From Rosenbergiella nectarea (lineage in GTDB: Bacteria; Pseudomonadota; Gammaproteobacteria; Enterobacterales; Enterobacteriaceae), in assembly GCF_900111105.1 (NCBI RefSeq), contig NZ_FOGC01000006.1:124001-188000 (forward strand): a DNA stretch of 64,000 bases, read 5' to 3'. How positions within the stretch are numbered: position 1 is the first letter of the stretch; every line of letters begins with the position of its first letter. Below are positions 10,406 to 19,787 of the stretch, one piece after another. A program made the position numbers and the translations under genes. The notes under the pieces are model-generated. The model searched no databases, was not told where the DNA came from, and was given only the letters and a program-made list of their open reading frames with translations.

Positions 10406-10649
10406 TCGCTGCCCCACTCACCACTTGAGCCCCACATCCTGTCGTATCCCCCACACGGGCTATCGGCATACCTGTAGCAAAGACGGCCGTAGAACCGGTT
10501 ATCATTGGACTCGCAGCATGTAAGGTTGAGCAACTGGTGACACTTATCCCGGCTAAGGCGATGGGAAGCCCATAACAGCGAACCGTCGCTAAACCATTAA
10601 GAACCGTGCCGCCATGCGATGTCATATCGCCAACTCTGGCAATAAGCAT
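10386..10649 (-). CDS. PAAR-domain T6SS spike tip protein
   Basis: A compact 87-residue PAAR protein that would cap the VgrG trimer and sharpen the T6SS spike. It contains the usual pattern of Gly-rich beta hairpins: ARVGDMTSHGGTV at the N-terminus, SPMITGSTAVFATGMPIARVGDTTGCG in the second half, with His/Cys residues placed for metal at the tip. There is no N-terminal transmembrane region and no C-terminal toxin extension, so it is a bare tip rather than an effector fusion. It starts 21 bp after vgrG and its 3' end overlaps the next gene. Confidence 0.92.
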   Translation of the reverse strand: MLIARVGDMTSHGGTVLNGLATVRCYGLPIALAGISVTSCSTLHAASPMITGSTAVFATGMPIARVGDTTGCGAQVVSGAANVFIRN

Positions 10650-10670
10650 AAGTTACCTCCTATTAACGGG

Positions 10671-12755
10671 TTAAACTTCTGGATTGATGCTACTGGTGAT
10701 GGTCGGTGTTGGAGGCGATAACCTTTTACCGACGAATAATCCTGCAGTAGGTTTAATTCCGGGTAGACCGATGATCCCCCCGCCTCCGCCTCCGCCGCGT
10801 GGACCTGCATCACCAGGATTAAAATCAATTTGCCCCGCTTGTAAGATAATTTGACTATCGGCGATGAGGCGAATGCGACTTGCGGAGATGACTAAATCCC
10901 CCCCTGAACTTAAGCCCATCGCGCCGCCAACCGCTAATCCCATCGCGCCCCCCGTGACCATTGACATTGCTCCTCCACTCGCGATACCTATCGCGCCTCC
11001 TGCGTTAATCCCTATTGCTGCGCCCGCGTTCATACTCATTAAGCCACCGACCGTAGTATGATGCGCGCCGCCCACCGTGACGCCCACTGATGCACCCACG
11101 ACATAATTACTGGTGCCTGCTACGGTAGAACTATAATTTTGCCCAACCTCCACCTGTTGCGACGCTCCAATCACTTGTACTTCATTTTGTTTAGTTAAGC
11201 GGTGCATATCTCGTTCTGCTTGTTCCCAGTATTGCTCCTGCCCTAACCGATCTTCAAAACGGATACCGTTAAAATTTACCTCACTTCCTCCTAGGCTACG
11301 GCTGATAAGCCCGCTCTGACTACCATTGTTGGGTAAAGCCCAAGGGGGGGTAGACTTGTCGTTATACAGGCTCCCTATTATCAGTGGGCGATCCGGATCG
11401 CCTTGAATAAAGTCGACAATCACTTCATGACCTACTCGCGGTATATACATTCCTCCAAAGCGATTGCCCGCCCAAGCTTGGCTGACCCGTAGCCAACATG
11501 AGTCAGCTTCACTGTTATGACCGTAGCGATCCCACTGGAAACGCACTTTGACGCGACCAAACTGGTCGGTCCAAATCTCCTTCTCGGCAGGCCCTGTTAC
11601 CCTAGCGGTTTGGGGACCGAAGGTCCGGGGTTTCGGGGTATTTTGCGGATGACGGTAACGTTTAGTGAGAGGTTGTACGGTAAAGTGGCAACGGGTCTGA
11701 CAAATAACTTCCGTTGAACTTTGGCGATTATTGATAATCTCTAGCTCAGTACTCAAGATGAAATAGGATCGATTCGCTTTCCCTAAGGGATAATTCGATA
11801 GCGTGAATTGCGATCCACAGAGCATCCCCCGTAAATCAGCACTCCCTGAACAACGATGACCTTGTGCCCCCAATGATTCAATTCGAACTTTGGCCAAACG
11901 TTCGCCAACGTCAGTATCGGTAAAGTCCCCCGGCCAGTCGTAGATTTCCATACGATTGAGGTGCGTTTTTCGAGGTTGCTGTTCAGTCACCGACAGCGTT
12001 TTTCTTGACGCAGTAAAGTCATAATCAGACGTGACCCAGTGACCAGTCGTTAACGCCTCTTGATAATGAAAGGTATGTATATAGGGTGCTTGATAATCGG
12101 GGGATTGCGCGAGATAAGGAAGCGTCTGATACCCATCATGCATAAAAGGAGGATGGGCCTGTGGACTCTCAACGATGATAATTTTATGGCTATTCTCGGC
12201 ATGTTCGACAAACCAATAGATGCCCCATTTCTCCATTAATCGTTGAAGAAAGTCAAAATCACTCTCCCCGTATTGCACTTGATAATCTAGCGATGGATAG
12301 GCCTCCTCGAGACGGATCTCATAGGGCCGGCCATAATCTTTCAGAACATCGTGCAGAATATCGACGACCGATTTTTGCTGATAAATTTTGAAATCGACCG
12401 TTTTCGTGAGTAGAAACAACCAAGGTCTAATCATCAGCTCATATTGCGAATGCTGCGCATCATGCCCTAAATAGCGGGCTTTCTCGATAATCCCATTAAT
12501 CCACCTAACCGGTGGATCAGACGAAGAAGGCTGGAGCTCGGCTTCTAACGCAATACGTAGACTTACGGATTGACCAATTAAGGATTTTAATTCAATTTCA
12601 TCCACGTTATCGTCATTCTCCTCTTCCCTGCTCACTGTCTCAGCCTGTATACAGTAATGGCCCAGTGTGGAGAGCGCCTCACTCCCTGATAATCGGGTGA
12701 TCACCAGTTGCGGTGTCGTCTCAGCAAGATTGATTAACGTCATTATTCTATTCAT
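10671..12755 (-). CDS. vgrG: T6SS spike protein VgrG (TssI)
   Basis: VgrG forms the trimeric needle spike of the T6SS (gp27/gp5 fusion). The product is 694 residues. The gp27-like N-terminal half includes the segment YGESDFDFLQRLMEKWGIYW, and the gp5 OB-fold includes DQFGRVKVRFQWDR and SQAWAGNRFGGMYIPRVGHEVIVDF. The C-terminal beta-helix is unusually plain, with short Gly/Ala repeats (GGAMGLAVGGAMGL) at about residues 570-620, then a run of seven glycines and a Pro-rich tail. No enzymatic extension is present. ATG 12755 has AAGGA upstream. It is followed 21 bp later by the PAAR gene. Confidence 0.95.
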   Translation of the reverse strand: MNRIMTLINLAETTPQLVITRLSGSEALSTLGHYCIQAETVSREEENDDNVDEIELKSLIGQSVSLRIALEAELQPSSSDPPVRWINGIIEKARYLGHDAQHSQYELMIRPWLFLLTKTVDFKIYQQKSVVDILHDVLKDYGRPYEIRLEEAYPSLDYQVQYGESDFDFLQRLMEKWGIYWFVEHAENSHKIIIVESPQAHPPFMHDGYQTLPYLAQSPDYQAPYIHTFHYQEALTTGHWVTSDYDFTASRKTLSVTEQQPRKTHLNRMEIYDWPGDFTDTDVGERLAKVRIESLGAQGHRCSGSADLRGMLCGSQFTLSNYPLGKANRSYFILSTELEIINNRQSSTEVICQTRCHFTVQPLTKRYRHPQNTPKPRTFGPQTARVTGPAEKEIWTDQFGRVKVRFQWDRYGHNSEADSCWLRVSQAWAGNRFGGMYIPRVGHEVIVDFIQGDPDRPLIIGSLYNDKSTPPWALPNNGSQSGLISRSLGGSEVNFNGIRFEDRLGQEQYWEQAERDMHRLTKQNEVQVIGASQQVEVGQNYSSTVAGTSNYVVGASVGVTVGGAHHTTVGGLMSMNAGAAIGINAGGAIGIASGGAMSMVTGGAMGLAVGGAMGLSSGGDLVISASRIRLIADSQIILQAGQIDFNPGDAGPRGGGGGGGIIGLPGIKPTAGLFVGKRLSPPTPTITSSINPEV

Positions 12756-12790
12756 TTTCTTCCTTGAGTAGCGTTTAGCGGTATGGCCGA

Positions 12791-15700
12791 TTACTCCGTA
12801 ATCGAGCAGTCAAATTGTCGAAAAAGCCTGATCAGATGAGGAACCGATGTGCCAAGCCCGTCTACCGCGAGGAGTGCTTGTTCAGATCCCTCCCCTAACG
12901 TAATGACCGTTTGACGACTGCGAGACACAAACTGTTTTTTACTGCGTTCAAGCCAACGGAAGAGTCCCCAGTAGCCATTTTCCTCAATGTTCCATAAGGG
13001 GCGTCCTTCCGCGGCGACAGCCCGTATCTGGAAACTGGGGGACTGACTGAGTGCTGGCCAACGTATTTTTTGTTGTAAGATCGGGCCATGAACATAACGA
13101 AATTGCTGATCATCGTTATCGATCATCAACTGAGTGATACCATTCGCCAGATCCTTAACGGCAAGCGTTAGTTCGAAGCCCAGTTGCTGGGATGACTGCG
13201 GAAATAATTGCTGTTGGATCTTTTCTCCCTGTTCAAAAAGTGTCAGAAGCCGTGGAGAAATGGTCTGATCTGCCGTGACGAAACGCCAAGGTCGATGACG
13301 GGTGTCCACCTTATCGGCTAAGTATTGTGTAAAGTAGCGGGTTAACTTCCCCTGAGGCGAGAACATTTCTGCCACAGCACGAGGATCGGCCTCGACACCA
13401 GAAGTAGCAAAAGGATAGCGTCCCATCAGATGCTGACGGCAATAACGAATAATTTCCTGATTGATCTGCTGAGCATTAACCGCCCAAGTCTGTTGGGTCA
13501 CCTGCTGCTGGGCGACGGACAGTAATGTTTCGAATAGCTGCGGTAATGGCTGAGGTAATTGATTAAGATGAAGTAAAAACGCATTGAGTCCAGAAGCTTC
13601 ACCCTGACCAGAGACTAAGGTCTTAAGCTGGCTGGCTGTAGTAACGCCCGTCGCCTGCATGGTGATGTAGAGTTGGGTTAACGCCAGCTCTAACTGGTCT
13701 AATGAGAGTAACGTGTGAGAGGTCGGCGTTTCAATAAAACGATGTAAGGCGATAAAATAGTGATCGACATTTTCGCGTTTCTGCTGCCTATCTTGGAAAT
13801 CCTGCGCCTGGGTAGCCGAACGAGAAAGCGTCGAGCGTTCATCCTCTTGTTGGAGCGGCGCCAATTGGGTTTGCTGGGCGACATTGCGCAATAATTGGCG
13901 TAGTTGAGAATCTTGGCTGGTAAAATCTTTTAACAGGTACTCTATGCGATGACGCTGCTTCCCTTGTTTTGACCCGAGGTCTGTCACTGACAGATTAAGT
14001 TGAAGCCCGTTTAGAAAATCCTGCCAATATTGACGGTATTCCTTAAGATACAATAACGTGACTTGCTGCCAAAGTCCCTGCTGCTCGATAGGCAGCTGAG
14101 CCGGGGCGTTAGCATGCCTATTCCCATAAAGGATCTTTTTGACACGGGCCACGGCTAATGGGAAATGAGTGGTGAATACCTGGTTATCCCAGTATTGAAC
14201 GCCGAGTAAGTTATATCGGCCCGCAGACGAATTGACCTTACCTTGGAAGGTAAAAAGTAAGGGGTGAGAAGAGGTGATTAATTGCGGTAAGTCGATAATC
14301 GGCAAGGATACTACCCCGAGTTGCCGCACAATATCTTGGTAAAGAAAAGTCGTTAAAGGCTGTTGTAATAATATCTGACGCGCAGCATTAATCATTGGCC
14401 AATCGGCTGAGTCCACGGAGGCTTGCCACGTTGTCTGCCGAAAAAGTCGACGCAGCAATGGCGGAAGATTGTCCTTACTTTCAACAGCCGATAACAGCAC
14501 GGGATGAGAGGCAAACCATGTTTCCAACAACGCACTATCGCTCTCTAGCTCGCCCTGTAACATTAGATAAACGTTAAGCGTTGTGAAAAGCCTTTGAGGA
14601 TCCCCCCCCGATAACTGTGTCGATAACTCATCGAGCGTAACTTTCTCTACCCTCGGCAGTAGGTGATCGATTAACCATTGGTTATAAACCGTATTAATCT
14701 CATCGGCCCATTGACCGGGCATTGTCAGTCCCCAATCCCCTGATAAAAAATGGGGCGACTCAAGGCCAACAGGACGTGTAGGCATCAATTGGTTTAACTT
14801 ATTGAGCGCCAGGTCGAAAGGAAGTTGAGTGGTCCTGACTTGCTGATCGAGCCGAGTCAGCGCCTGCCGAGAGTCAGCAAGATAGCGCTGATTAGTGTAA
14901 TAACTCATGGTCATACCGTAGACAGTCATCGCGCCGAGGGTCAGGATCGCAATGAACAGTGCCCCTCGACGAAACCGAGTCAGGAAGCGCTTTTGGTACA
15001 GCGACTGCCGTAATCGATAGTCGTCAATAATAAGATGGTGAAAGAAAGTTTTTATAAAGTAGTGCCTAAAGGAACGCGGTAAAGTCTCGCCGTTTTTATC
15101 GCTCACACTCACTTTATCGGCAATGACCTCACTGGGATCGGTACCGTGAGACTGTCCCTGCCATTGTCTGATCAGTGATTGGGGGTAGGTATAAGTGCTT
15201 TCACGACATAGCTCGCTGCACCCTAAATAAATCCCTTGGAGTGCAAGAACACTATTCGGGATCCCTTCGGTTCGCGATGGACTCATTTGTTCACTAAAGA
15301 ACACTATCGCTCGGGTTAAGGCTTCAATATTTTCAGGAAAACATTCGATCCCTTTGCGAATTGAAACGTCTTCAACCTGATGCTGTTTAGCCAGTACCTG
15401 TTTTTCGATCCGGTCAACCATTGAACCGAGCTGCCGACTGATGATTTCGATTCGAGGAAATGGCATATTGGGATCTTGTTCAATCTTTTCTCCCAATAAC
15501 TGATGCCGCTCTTTCGGGGAGAGTTCATGAAAATATTCCCGAAAACCGACCAGATGATCGACTTGGCTGATAAAAATATAGAACGGTAATGGCCGATCCG
15601 TCTGTTGCTGTAACACTCGTAAATTCGCACGGCACAAGGCAGCATATTCAGTGAGTTGTCGAGCGGTTGAGGACAATAAACGCGGACAATCTATGACTAA

Positions 15701-16534
15701 GATAATCGCATCGACTTTCGCAACAGCTTTCATCCCAACCAGCTGCTTCGCCAATTCATGCCACTCATCTGCCGTCTCGCGAGTCGCCAGTGTGGGATCA
15801 AAATAACGACCGGGTGTGTCGCACCATAGTGCGTTGTCTGTCAGCCAAAGCTCGCTATGTTCGGTACTGGTTATAGGTTGCTGTGCGACCTGTTGTTGCG
15901 ACGGTAACGTCCATATCAGTTCCGCATTCAATAAAGCAGACGTTTTGCCACTCTGTGAGGGGCCGACCATCACAATACAGGCTTGCTGGTCATTCGCCGA
16001 CGTATGACAAAAAAGCCGTTTACTTAATGGCACCTGACGCTTGAGGTTACGCAGGATTTTTCGCCAATCTTTAAAACATCGCGTTAATTGTGGATATCGG
16101 GGCGGAACGTACTGTGGCAGAAACGGCAGTGAAGAAAATTTTTGCGCTAGGGCACCATCGGTCTGTACGGCAATCACCGCAAGATAATAGCCTAAAGCGA
16201 GCATAGCGATGGCTACGCAGATCAGGAAACGCAGGAGTATCGAGTCGAGTGGCTTTATCTCGCCAAGCGTGACAAAGGGTCCCAGTAACCAGACTAGGTT
16301 AATCGAGACCAACGCCATGATGAGATACCGCGGTAGACCATAATACAGCGTCAACGCGCAAAGCAGTATACTCACACTAAGCATACCGCGATGATAAGGC
16401 GAGACTAAGGGATAGGAGTGACCAATCCCCCATTGATCACCATAGAGTGCGACCATACAACATAATAACAACACAACGCTGGCTACCAAGAGTCGACCGA
16501 CTAATTTGGTGAAAACGGGCTTCAACAGTTCCAT
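12791..16534 (-). CDS. tssM: T6SS membrane complex subunit TssM (IcmF-like)
   Basis: The large inner-membrane channel protein of the TssJLM complex. At 1247 residues it has the normal length. Hydrophobic segments cluster in the first ~130 residues, a Walker A motif GPSQSGKTSALL lies near residue 190 with a downstream NTPase-like DTPGRYFDP and FISQVDHL, and a third membrane segment is near residue 540 (GALFIAILTLGAMTVYGM). The rest is the periplasmic region that contacts TssJ, ending in the IcmF C-terminal domain. It lies 16 bp downstream of tssL and 35 bp before vgrG on the same strand. Confidence 0.95.
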   Translation of the reverse strand: MELLKPVFTKLVGRLLVASVVLLLCCMVALYGDQWGIGHSYPLVSPYHRGMLSVSILLCALTLYYGLPRYLIMALVSINLVWLLGPFVTLGEIKPLDSILLRFLICVAIAMLALGYYLAVIAVQTDGALAQKFSSLPFLPQYVPPRYPQLTRCFKDWRKILRNLKRQVPLSKRLFCHTSANDQQACIVMVGPSQSGKTSALLNAELIWTLPSQQQVAQQPITSTEHSELWLTDNALWCDTPGRYFDPTLATRETADEWHELAKQLVGMKAVAKVDAIILVIDCPRLLSSTARQLTEYAALCRANLRVLQQQTDRPLPFYIFISQVDHLVGFREYFHELSPKERHQLLGEKIEQDPNMPFPRIEIISRQLGSMVDRIEKQVLAKQHQVEDVSIRKGIECFPENIEALTRAIVFFSEQMSPSRTEGIPNSVLALQGIYLGCSELCRESTYTYPQSLIRQWQGQSHGTDPSEVIADKVSVSDKNGETLPRSFRHYFIKTFFHHLIIDDYRLRQSLYQKRFLTRFRRGALFIAILTLGAMTVYGMTMSYYTNQRYLADSRQALTRLDQQVRTTQLPFDLALNKLNQLMPTRPVGLESPHFLSGDWGLTMPGQWADEINTVYNQWLIDHLLPRVEKVTLDELSTQLSGGDPQRLFTTLNVYLMLQGELESDSALLETWFASHPVLLSAVESKDNLPPLLRRLFRQTTWQASVDSADWPMINAARQILLQQPLTTFLYQDIVRQLGVVSLPIIDLPQLITSSHPLLFTFQGKVNSSAGRYNLLGVQYWDNQVFTTHFPLAVARVKKILYGNRHANAPAQLPIEQQGLWQQVTLLYLKEYRQYWQDFLNGLQLNLSVTDLGSKQGKQRHRIEYLLKDFTSQDSQLRQLLRNVAQQTQLAPLQQEDERSTLSRSATQAQDFQDRQQKRENVDHYFIALHRFIETPTSHTLLSLDQLELALTQLYITMQATGVTTASQLKTLVSGQGEASGLNAFLLHLNQLPQPLPQLFETLLSVAQQQVTQQTWAVNAQQINQEIIRYCRQHLMGRYPFATSGVEADPRAVAEMFSPQGKLTRYFTQYLADKVDTRHRPWRFVTADQTISPRLLTLFEQGEKIQQQLFPQSSQQLGFELTLAVKDLANGITQLMIDNDDQQFRYVHGPILQQKIRWPALSQSPSFQIRAVAAEGRPLWNIEENGYWGLFRWLERSKKQFVSRSRQTVITLGEGSEQALLAVDGLGTSVPHLIRLFRQFDCSITE

Positions 16535-16550
16535 TGTCTAATCTCCCTTT

Positions 16551-17837
16551 CTACAAAGTGATGAAAAACTCAACGCGTCTATTCTGATTACGCTGCGCTA
16601 GATTTAGATTAGCGGTGAGTGGTTGGTGCTCTCCTGCCCCTACTCGCTGTAGTTGACTATCGGTAAAGCCATAACGATAAAATATCCGTGCCACCTCATC
16701 AGCCCGCTGCAGGGATAATTGTTGATTAGAGGTATTTTTCTTGGTTCGAATGGGTTGACTATCACTATGCCCAATCAATGTGACTGCCCCACCAAGCTGT
16801 TGGGTCGCTTGGGCGATTCGCTCGATCACTGAGTAATGATGAGCAAAAAGTTGGGTACTTCCGGAAGCGAACATCGCGCTGTCGACCACCTTCACATGGT
16901 AGCCCTCAGCAACCTGTTCGATGGTTAATCTCCCTTGTTCAATATCCGTTTTGAGTAGGATAGGTAAGGTCATGACAGAATGTTGCATCGGTGCAAGCGA
17001 GAGATGATACGATAGTTGCGTGGCGGTGTGAGTTAATTGAGAGAGACGGTAATTCAGTTGTAAACGGTATGCCCCGTAGGTTGCCACCACCAGCATCAGG
17101 CTAAGCAAGGCACCGCCCCGTAACGACATAAACTTACTGCGTTCGATAGGCCATTCTGGCGGACGATAGTCCGTGGACACTGCTGTTTCAGTGCCTGCCA
17201 GGTAGGGCACCAGTAAGGTATAAAGCTGCTGGCGAATTTGGGTTAACTGCTGTTTGCCATCTTGTTGAATGCTGTATCGTCCCTCAAACCCTAAGTTAAG
17301 AATATGCAGCATTAAAATTAGTACATCTCTATAGTCGGTCGGGTTCATTGCGAGTCGCCCAGCAAGTAGGAAAAATTTATTCCCGCCGTCATTATCCTCC
17401 TCAAAATAGTTCAACAAGTTTTGCTGAGACCACCCACTACTTATCCCCCACTCGGTGGTGTGAATAGCCTCATCTAATGCGGTACATAGGCAATAACGTG
17501 CGATAGTCATCTTCCGCCACGGGATATTGAGCTGCTCGCATAATTGTGAGAAGAGCGTGACTTCATAAATTAACCAGGATCGTAAAATATCGACCGAATC
17601 AATGTGTTCAACTCGCAGTGGGATATCGCTGAGTACGTTAAGTAACGGTTTAGCGAGGCAATACAACGGGTGCTGATTATCGCGAGCTTGTAATAATCGC
17701 TGAGCAACACTTTCGCCAACAAAGTGTTTCTTGGGTAGCGATGAGCTCTGCAGCTCGCTATCAATCGTATTGAGTGAATACTCTGCACTGCCTTGCTCAT
17801 TAAGCGATGTGGTAGATAATGTCTCTAATTTAGTCAT
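16551..17837 (-). CDS. tssL: T6SS membrane complex subunit TssL (DotU + OmpA-like)
   Basis: The 428-residue protein has two parts. The N-terminal ~210 residues are the cytoplasmic IcmH/DotU domain (CTALDEAIHTTEWG, FFLLAGRLAMNPTDYRDVLILMLHILNLGFEGRY). A single membrane segment follows around residue 240-260. The C-terminal periplasmic region is an OmpA-type peptidoglycan-binding domain with GHSDSQPI, LSLQRADEVARIF and NRRVEFFITL. This is the evolved form of TssL that anchors the membrane complex to the cell wall itself, so a separate TagL is not needed. The ATG overlaps the tssK stop as ATGA. Confidence 0.94.
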   Translation of the reverse strand: MTKLETLSTTSLNEQGSAEYSLNTIDSELQSSSLPKKHFVGESVAQRLLQARDNQHPLYCLAKPLLNVLSDIPLRVEHIDSVDILRSWLIYEVTLFSQLCEQLNIPWRKMTIARYCLCTALDEAIHTTEWGISSGWSQQNLLNYFEEDNDGGNKFFLLAGRLAMNPTDYRDVLILMLHILNLGFEGRYSIQQDGKQQLTQIRQQLYTLLVPYLAGTETAVSTDYRPPEWPIERSKFMSLRGGALLSLMLVVATYGAYRLQLNYRLSQLTHTATQLSYHLSLAPMQHSVMTLPILLKTDIEQGRLTIEQVAEGYHVKVVDSAMFASGSTQLFAHHYSVIERIAQATQQLGGAVTLIGHSDSQPIRTKKNTSNQQLSLQRADEVARIFYRYGFTDSQLQRVGAGEHQPLTANLNLAQRNQNRRVEFFITL

Positions 17838-19183
17838 CTATCGCGCAGCCCCCATAGCCGTAATCTTAATTCCGTAAAGCGCCCGGCAATGTGCAGGGCG
17901 ACCGCCTGTTCATCAAGAATGTTTTGCCAATCACGGCCACTCTTCACTAATTCGAAATAGTAGGTACCGGCGTGATGTGCCAATTGACGAGGGGGCGCGG
18001 TAAGCAACTGTAGTGTTACACCCGGTAAGTGTGAACGTACCAAATCTTGTATTTGGCGTGGCGCGCTGACTTTACTTTGTTGAATAAAATGCTGCGTAAT
18101 TTGCTGTTGTGGGACGGCTGCTTTCACCGCTACGATAATCGCTTGGTACTCCTCTAACCGTAGATCAGGATTGGTAGTGACCCAAATCCCATTCGACTGG
18201 CGCTGAAAATCAAAACACTCTCCGGCCTTGCTGAGTAGCAGATTGAGCTGCTGGCTGATATCGTCGATCAATGGACGAAAAGTCTCCACTAACTCTTTGT
18301 GTTGGTAACTAAATCCCTCGGGTGGCGGACGTCGTTGTCGGCATAAATAGGTGGCAAGTTCCGCTTGTAAGCTAGCCAATTCACAAAAATAGACCTCTGG
18401 GTGAACTAGCGGACGTTGTAACCAATAATCGAGTCTTGCCTGATAACGATTACAGATTTGTAATAAGAGGTATTCTTCAATTCTTACAGCCAGTGAGTCG
18501 CTATGACCCTGCTCGGTCAATGGTCGCGCGAAAGCTTCAGCCCGATGCTTAAGCTGTCCTGAAATATGATGGACCCAACTGATTAGCATCGCGCTGGTCC
18601 GGCAGTCGATAACGGGCGGGATGAACTCCTCTTCATAAATGATCGCCCGACCGTCTGATTCAATATGTTTGAGCTTCGCACAAGGGATGCCGATCCAGGT
18701 GTCATTCAGTTCCGATTCCGGTAACAGACGAAGACTTAATTGAGCGAGTAACAGATGCCGAGGTTCTCGATGTATTGCGTTACTGTCATGAACCAGATGC
18801 TCTTTGGCTTCAAAGCGTGCTAACGAGGTGTCCCGTGCAGTAGATAATAAGGTCTCATCATGCCCAGGAACCGCCAGTGATAATGCTATATAGAGTTGCT
18901 GGCCACAGTGCTGAGGCAATAAGGTGAGGGGTTTTGGCGGCGAGCACTCTTCTGGAAACGCAAAAGGCATCCCATCAGGGAAAATCCCCCTCGCTGAATT
19001 AATAACCAGCTTGCCATAGTCCAGCGCTTTACGATCAACCGTTAATTGCGAGAATCCCCAATGGTAAGGCGTTAATATTGATGCCCGTTGATGGATATAG
19101 TGTTCAAAATACCGTTCTTGCTGTTGAAAAAGTTGCGGCCTTAAAAAGAGGCCTTCACTCCAAACCACTTTATTAGTCTTCAT
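17834..19183 (-). CDS. tssK: T6SS baseplate subunit TssK
   Basis: TssK is the trimeric adaptor that links the baseplate wedge to the TssJLM membrane complex. At 449 residues it is the usual length. The N-terminus VVWSEGLFLRPQLFQQQERYFEHY is the family hallmark, and the C-terminal head domain ends with HHAGTYYFELVKSGRDWQNIL. The start overlaps the tssJ stop as ATGA and the stop overlaps the tssL start as ATGA, giving a tightly coupled J-K-L block. Confidence 0.95.
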   Translation of the reverse strand: MKTNKVVWSEGLFLRPQLFQQQERYFEHYIHQRASILTPYHWGFSQLTVDRKALDYGKLVINSARGIFPDGMPFAFPEECSPPKPLTLLPQHCGQQLYIALSLAVPGHDETLLSTARDTSLARFEAKEHLVHDSNAIHREPRHLLLAQLSLRLLPESELNDTWIGIPCAKLKHIESDGRAIIYEEEFIPPVIDCRTSAMLISWVHHISGQLKHRAEAFARPLTEQGHSDSLAVRIEEYLLLQICNRYQARLDYWLQRPLVHPEVYFCELASLQAELATYLCRQRRPPPEGFSYQHKELVETFRPLIDDISQQLNLLLSKAGECFDFQRQSNGIWVTTNPDLRLEEYQAIIVAVKAAVPQQQITQHFIQQSKVSAPRQIQDLVRSHLPGVTLQLLTAPPRQLAHHAGTYYFELVKSGRDWQNILDEQAVALHIAGRFTELRLRLWGLRDR

Positions 19184-19677
19184 AACATTCCTTGTTCTGA
19201 AAGCGCGACGGTGGAAGCCTGTAGTCGGATATATTGTGGAACCGGTTGACCTTTAAATAATTTTTCCCAAATAAAATGTGGTGGATTCTCGACAGTATGG
19301 ACGACCGACCATTGGTTATTTACCATTTCCCTAAATGCGGCAATAAAAGCAAAGGTATTACTGCCGGTCTTAAGCGGCAGCGATACCGTTTTGTGCTGCC
19401 CGGGCTGAAGAATAATCTCGGCGATTCGGCTATAATCATGGCGAGTATTCGTATACGATGACGACACTAATAGCAGTGGATTTTCTGCACTAAAATTATC
19501 TTGGTTATTTACCTGATAAATAAAGAGTTGTACTGGTGATGGCTCCCCTTTTTTATTTTTATTAATATCGCTGCCAGCGATAAAGTGGACTTTGACCTCC
19601 GAACTACTCGTTGGTTTAAGGGTACAACCTGAAAGAAAAAAAATAAGGAAAAATATATATCGATAAATTAAAGGCAC
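19180..19677 (-). CDS. tssJ: T6SS outer-membrane lipoprotein TssJ
   Basis: TssJ is the outer-membrane-anchored periplasmic lipoprotein that binds the C-terminal part of TssM. The 165-residue product starts with a hydrophobic signal peptide and the lipobox LSGC (cysteine ~18). The mature part shows the family pattern of a transthyretin-like beta sandwich with SPVQLFIYQVNN, LQPGQHKTVSLPL and TFAFIAAFREM. It precedes tssK with a 4-bp overlap and lies about 110 bp downstream of hcp, separated by a strong hairpin. Confidence 0.92.
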   Translation of the reverse strand: MPLIYRYIFFLIFFLSGCTLKPTSSSEVKVHFIAGSDINKNKKGEPSPVQLFIYQVNNQDNFSAENPLLLVSSSYTNTRHDYSRIAEIILQPGQHKTVSLPLKTGSNTFAFIAAFREMVNNQWSVVHTVENPPHFIWEKLFKGQPVPQYIRLQASTVALSEQGML

Positions 19678-19729
19678 AGGAATCCCCCTTCACAATCACT
19701 ATGAATAAAAAAATTCAATTTGGAGAGAG

Positions 19730-19773
19730 AGAAATAACAGACTCCACAATACGCTTAGAAATCTGTTATTTCT
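19730..19773 (-). terminator. hcp-tssJ intergenic stem-loop (partial terminator or mRNA stabiliser)
   Basis: A perfect 12-bp inverted repeat, AGAAATAACAGA at 19730-19741 and TCTGTTATTTCT at 19762-19773, with a 20-base loop. It lies 15 bases beyond the hcp stop. No T run directly follows on the minus strand; a run of seven T comes about 10 bases later. It may cap a stable hcp message or lower transcription into tssJKLM, so that Hcp is made in excess over membrane-complex proteins. Confidence 0.6.
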
Positions 19774-19787
19774 TTCTATAATCTCTA

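Noticed and set aside
10386-12755. Toxin/immunity pair attached to VgrG or PAAR
   Set aside because: Neither protein has a C-terminal effector extension and no typical immunity gene follows; the next gene overlaps tssE and is unrecognised, so calling it an effector or immunity protein is not supported.
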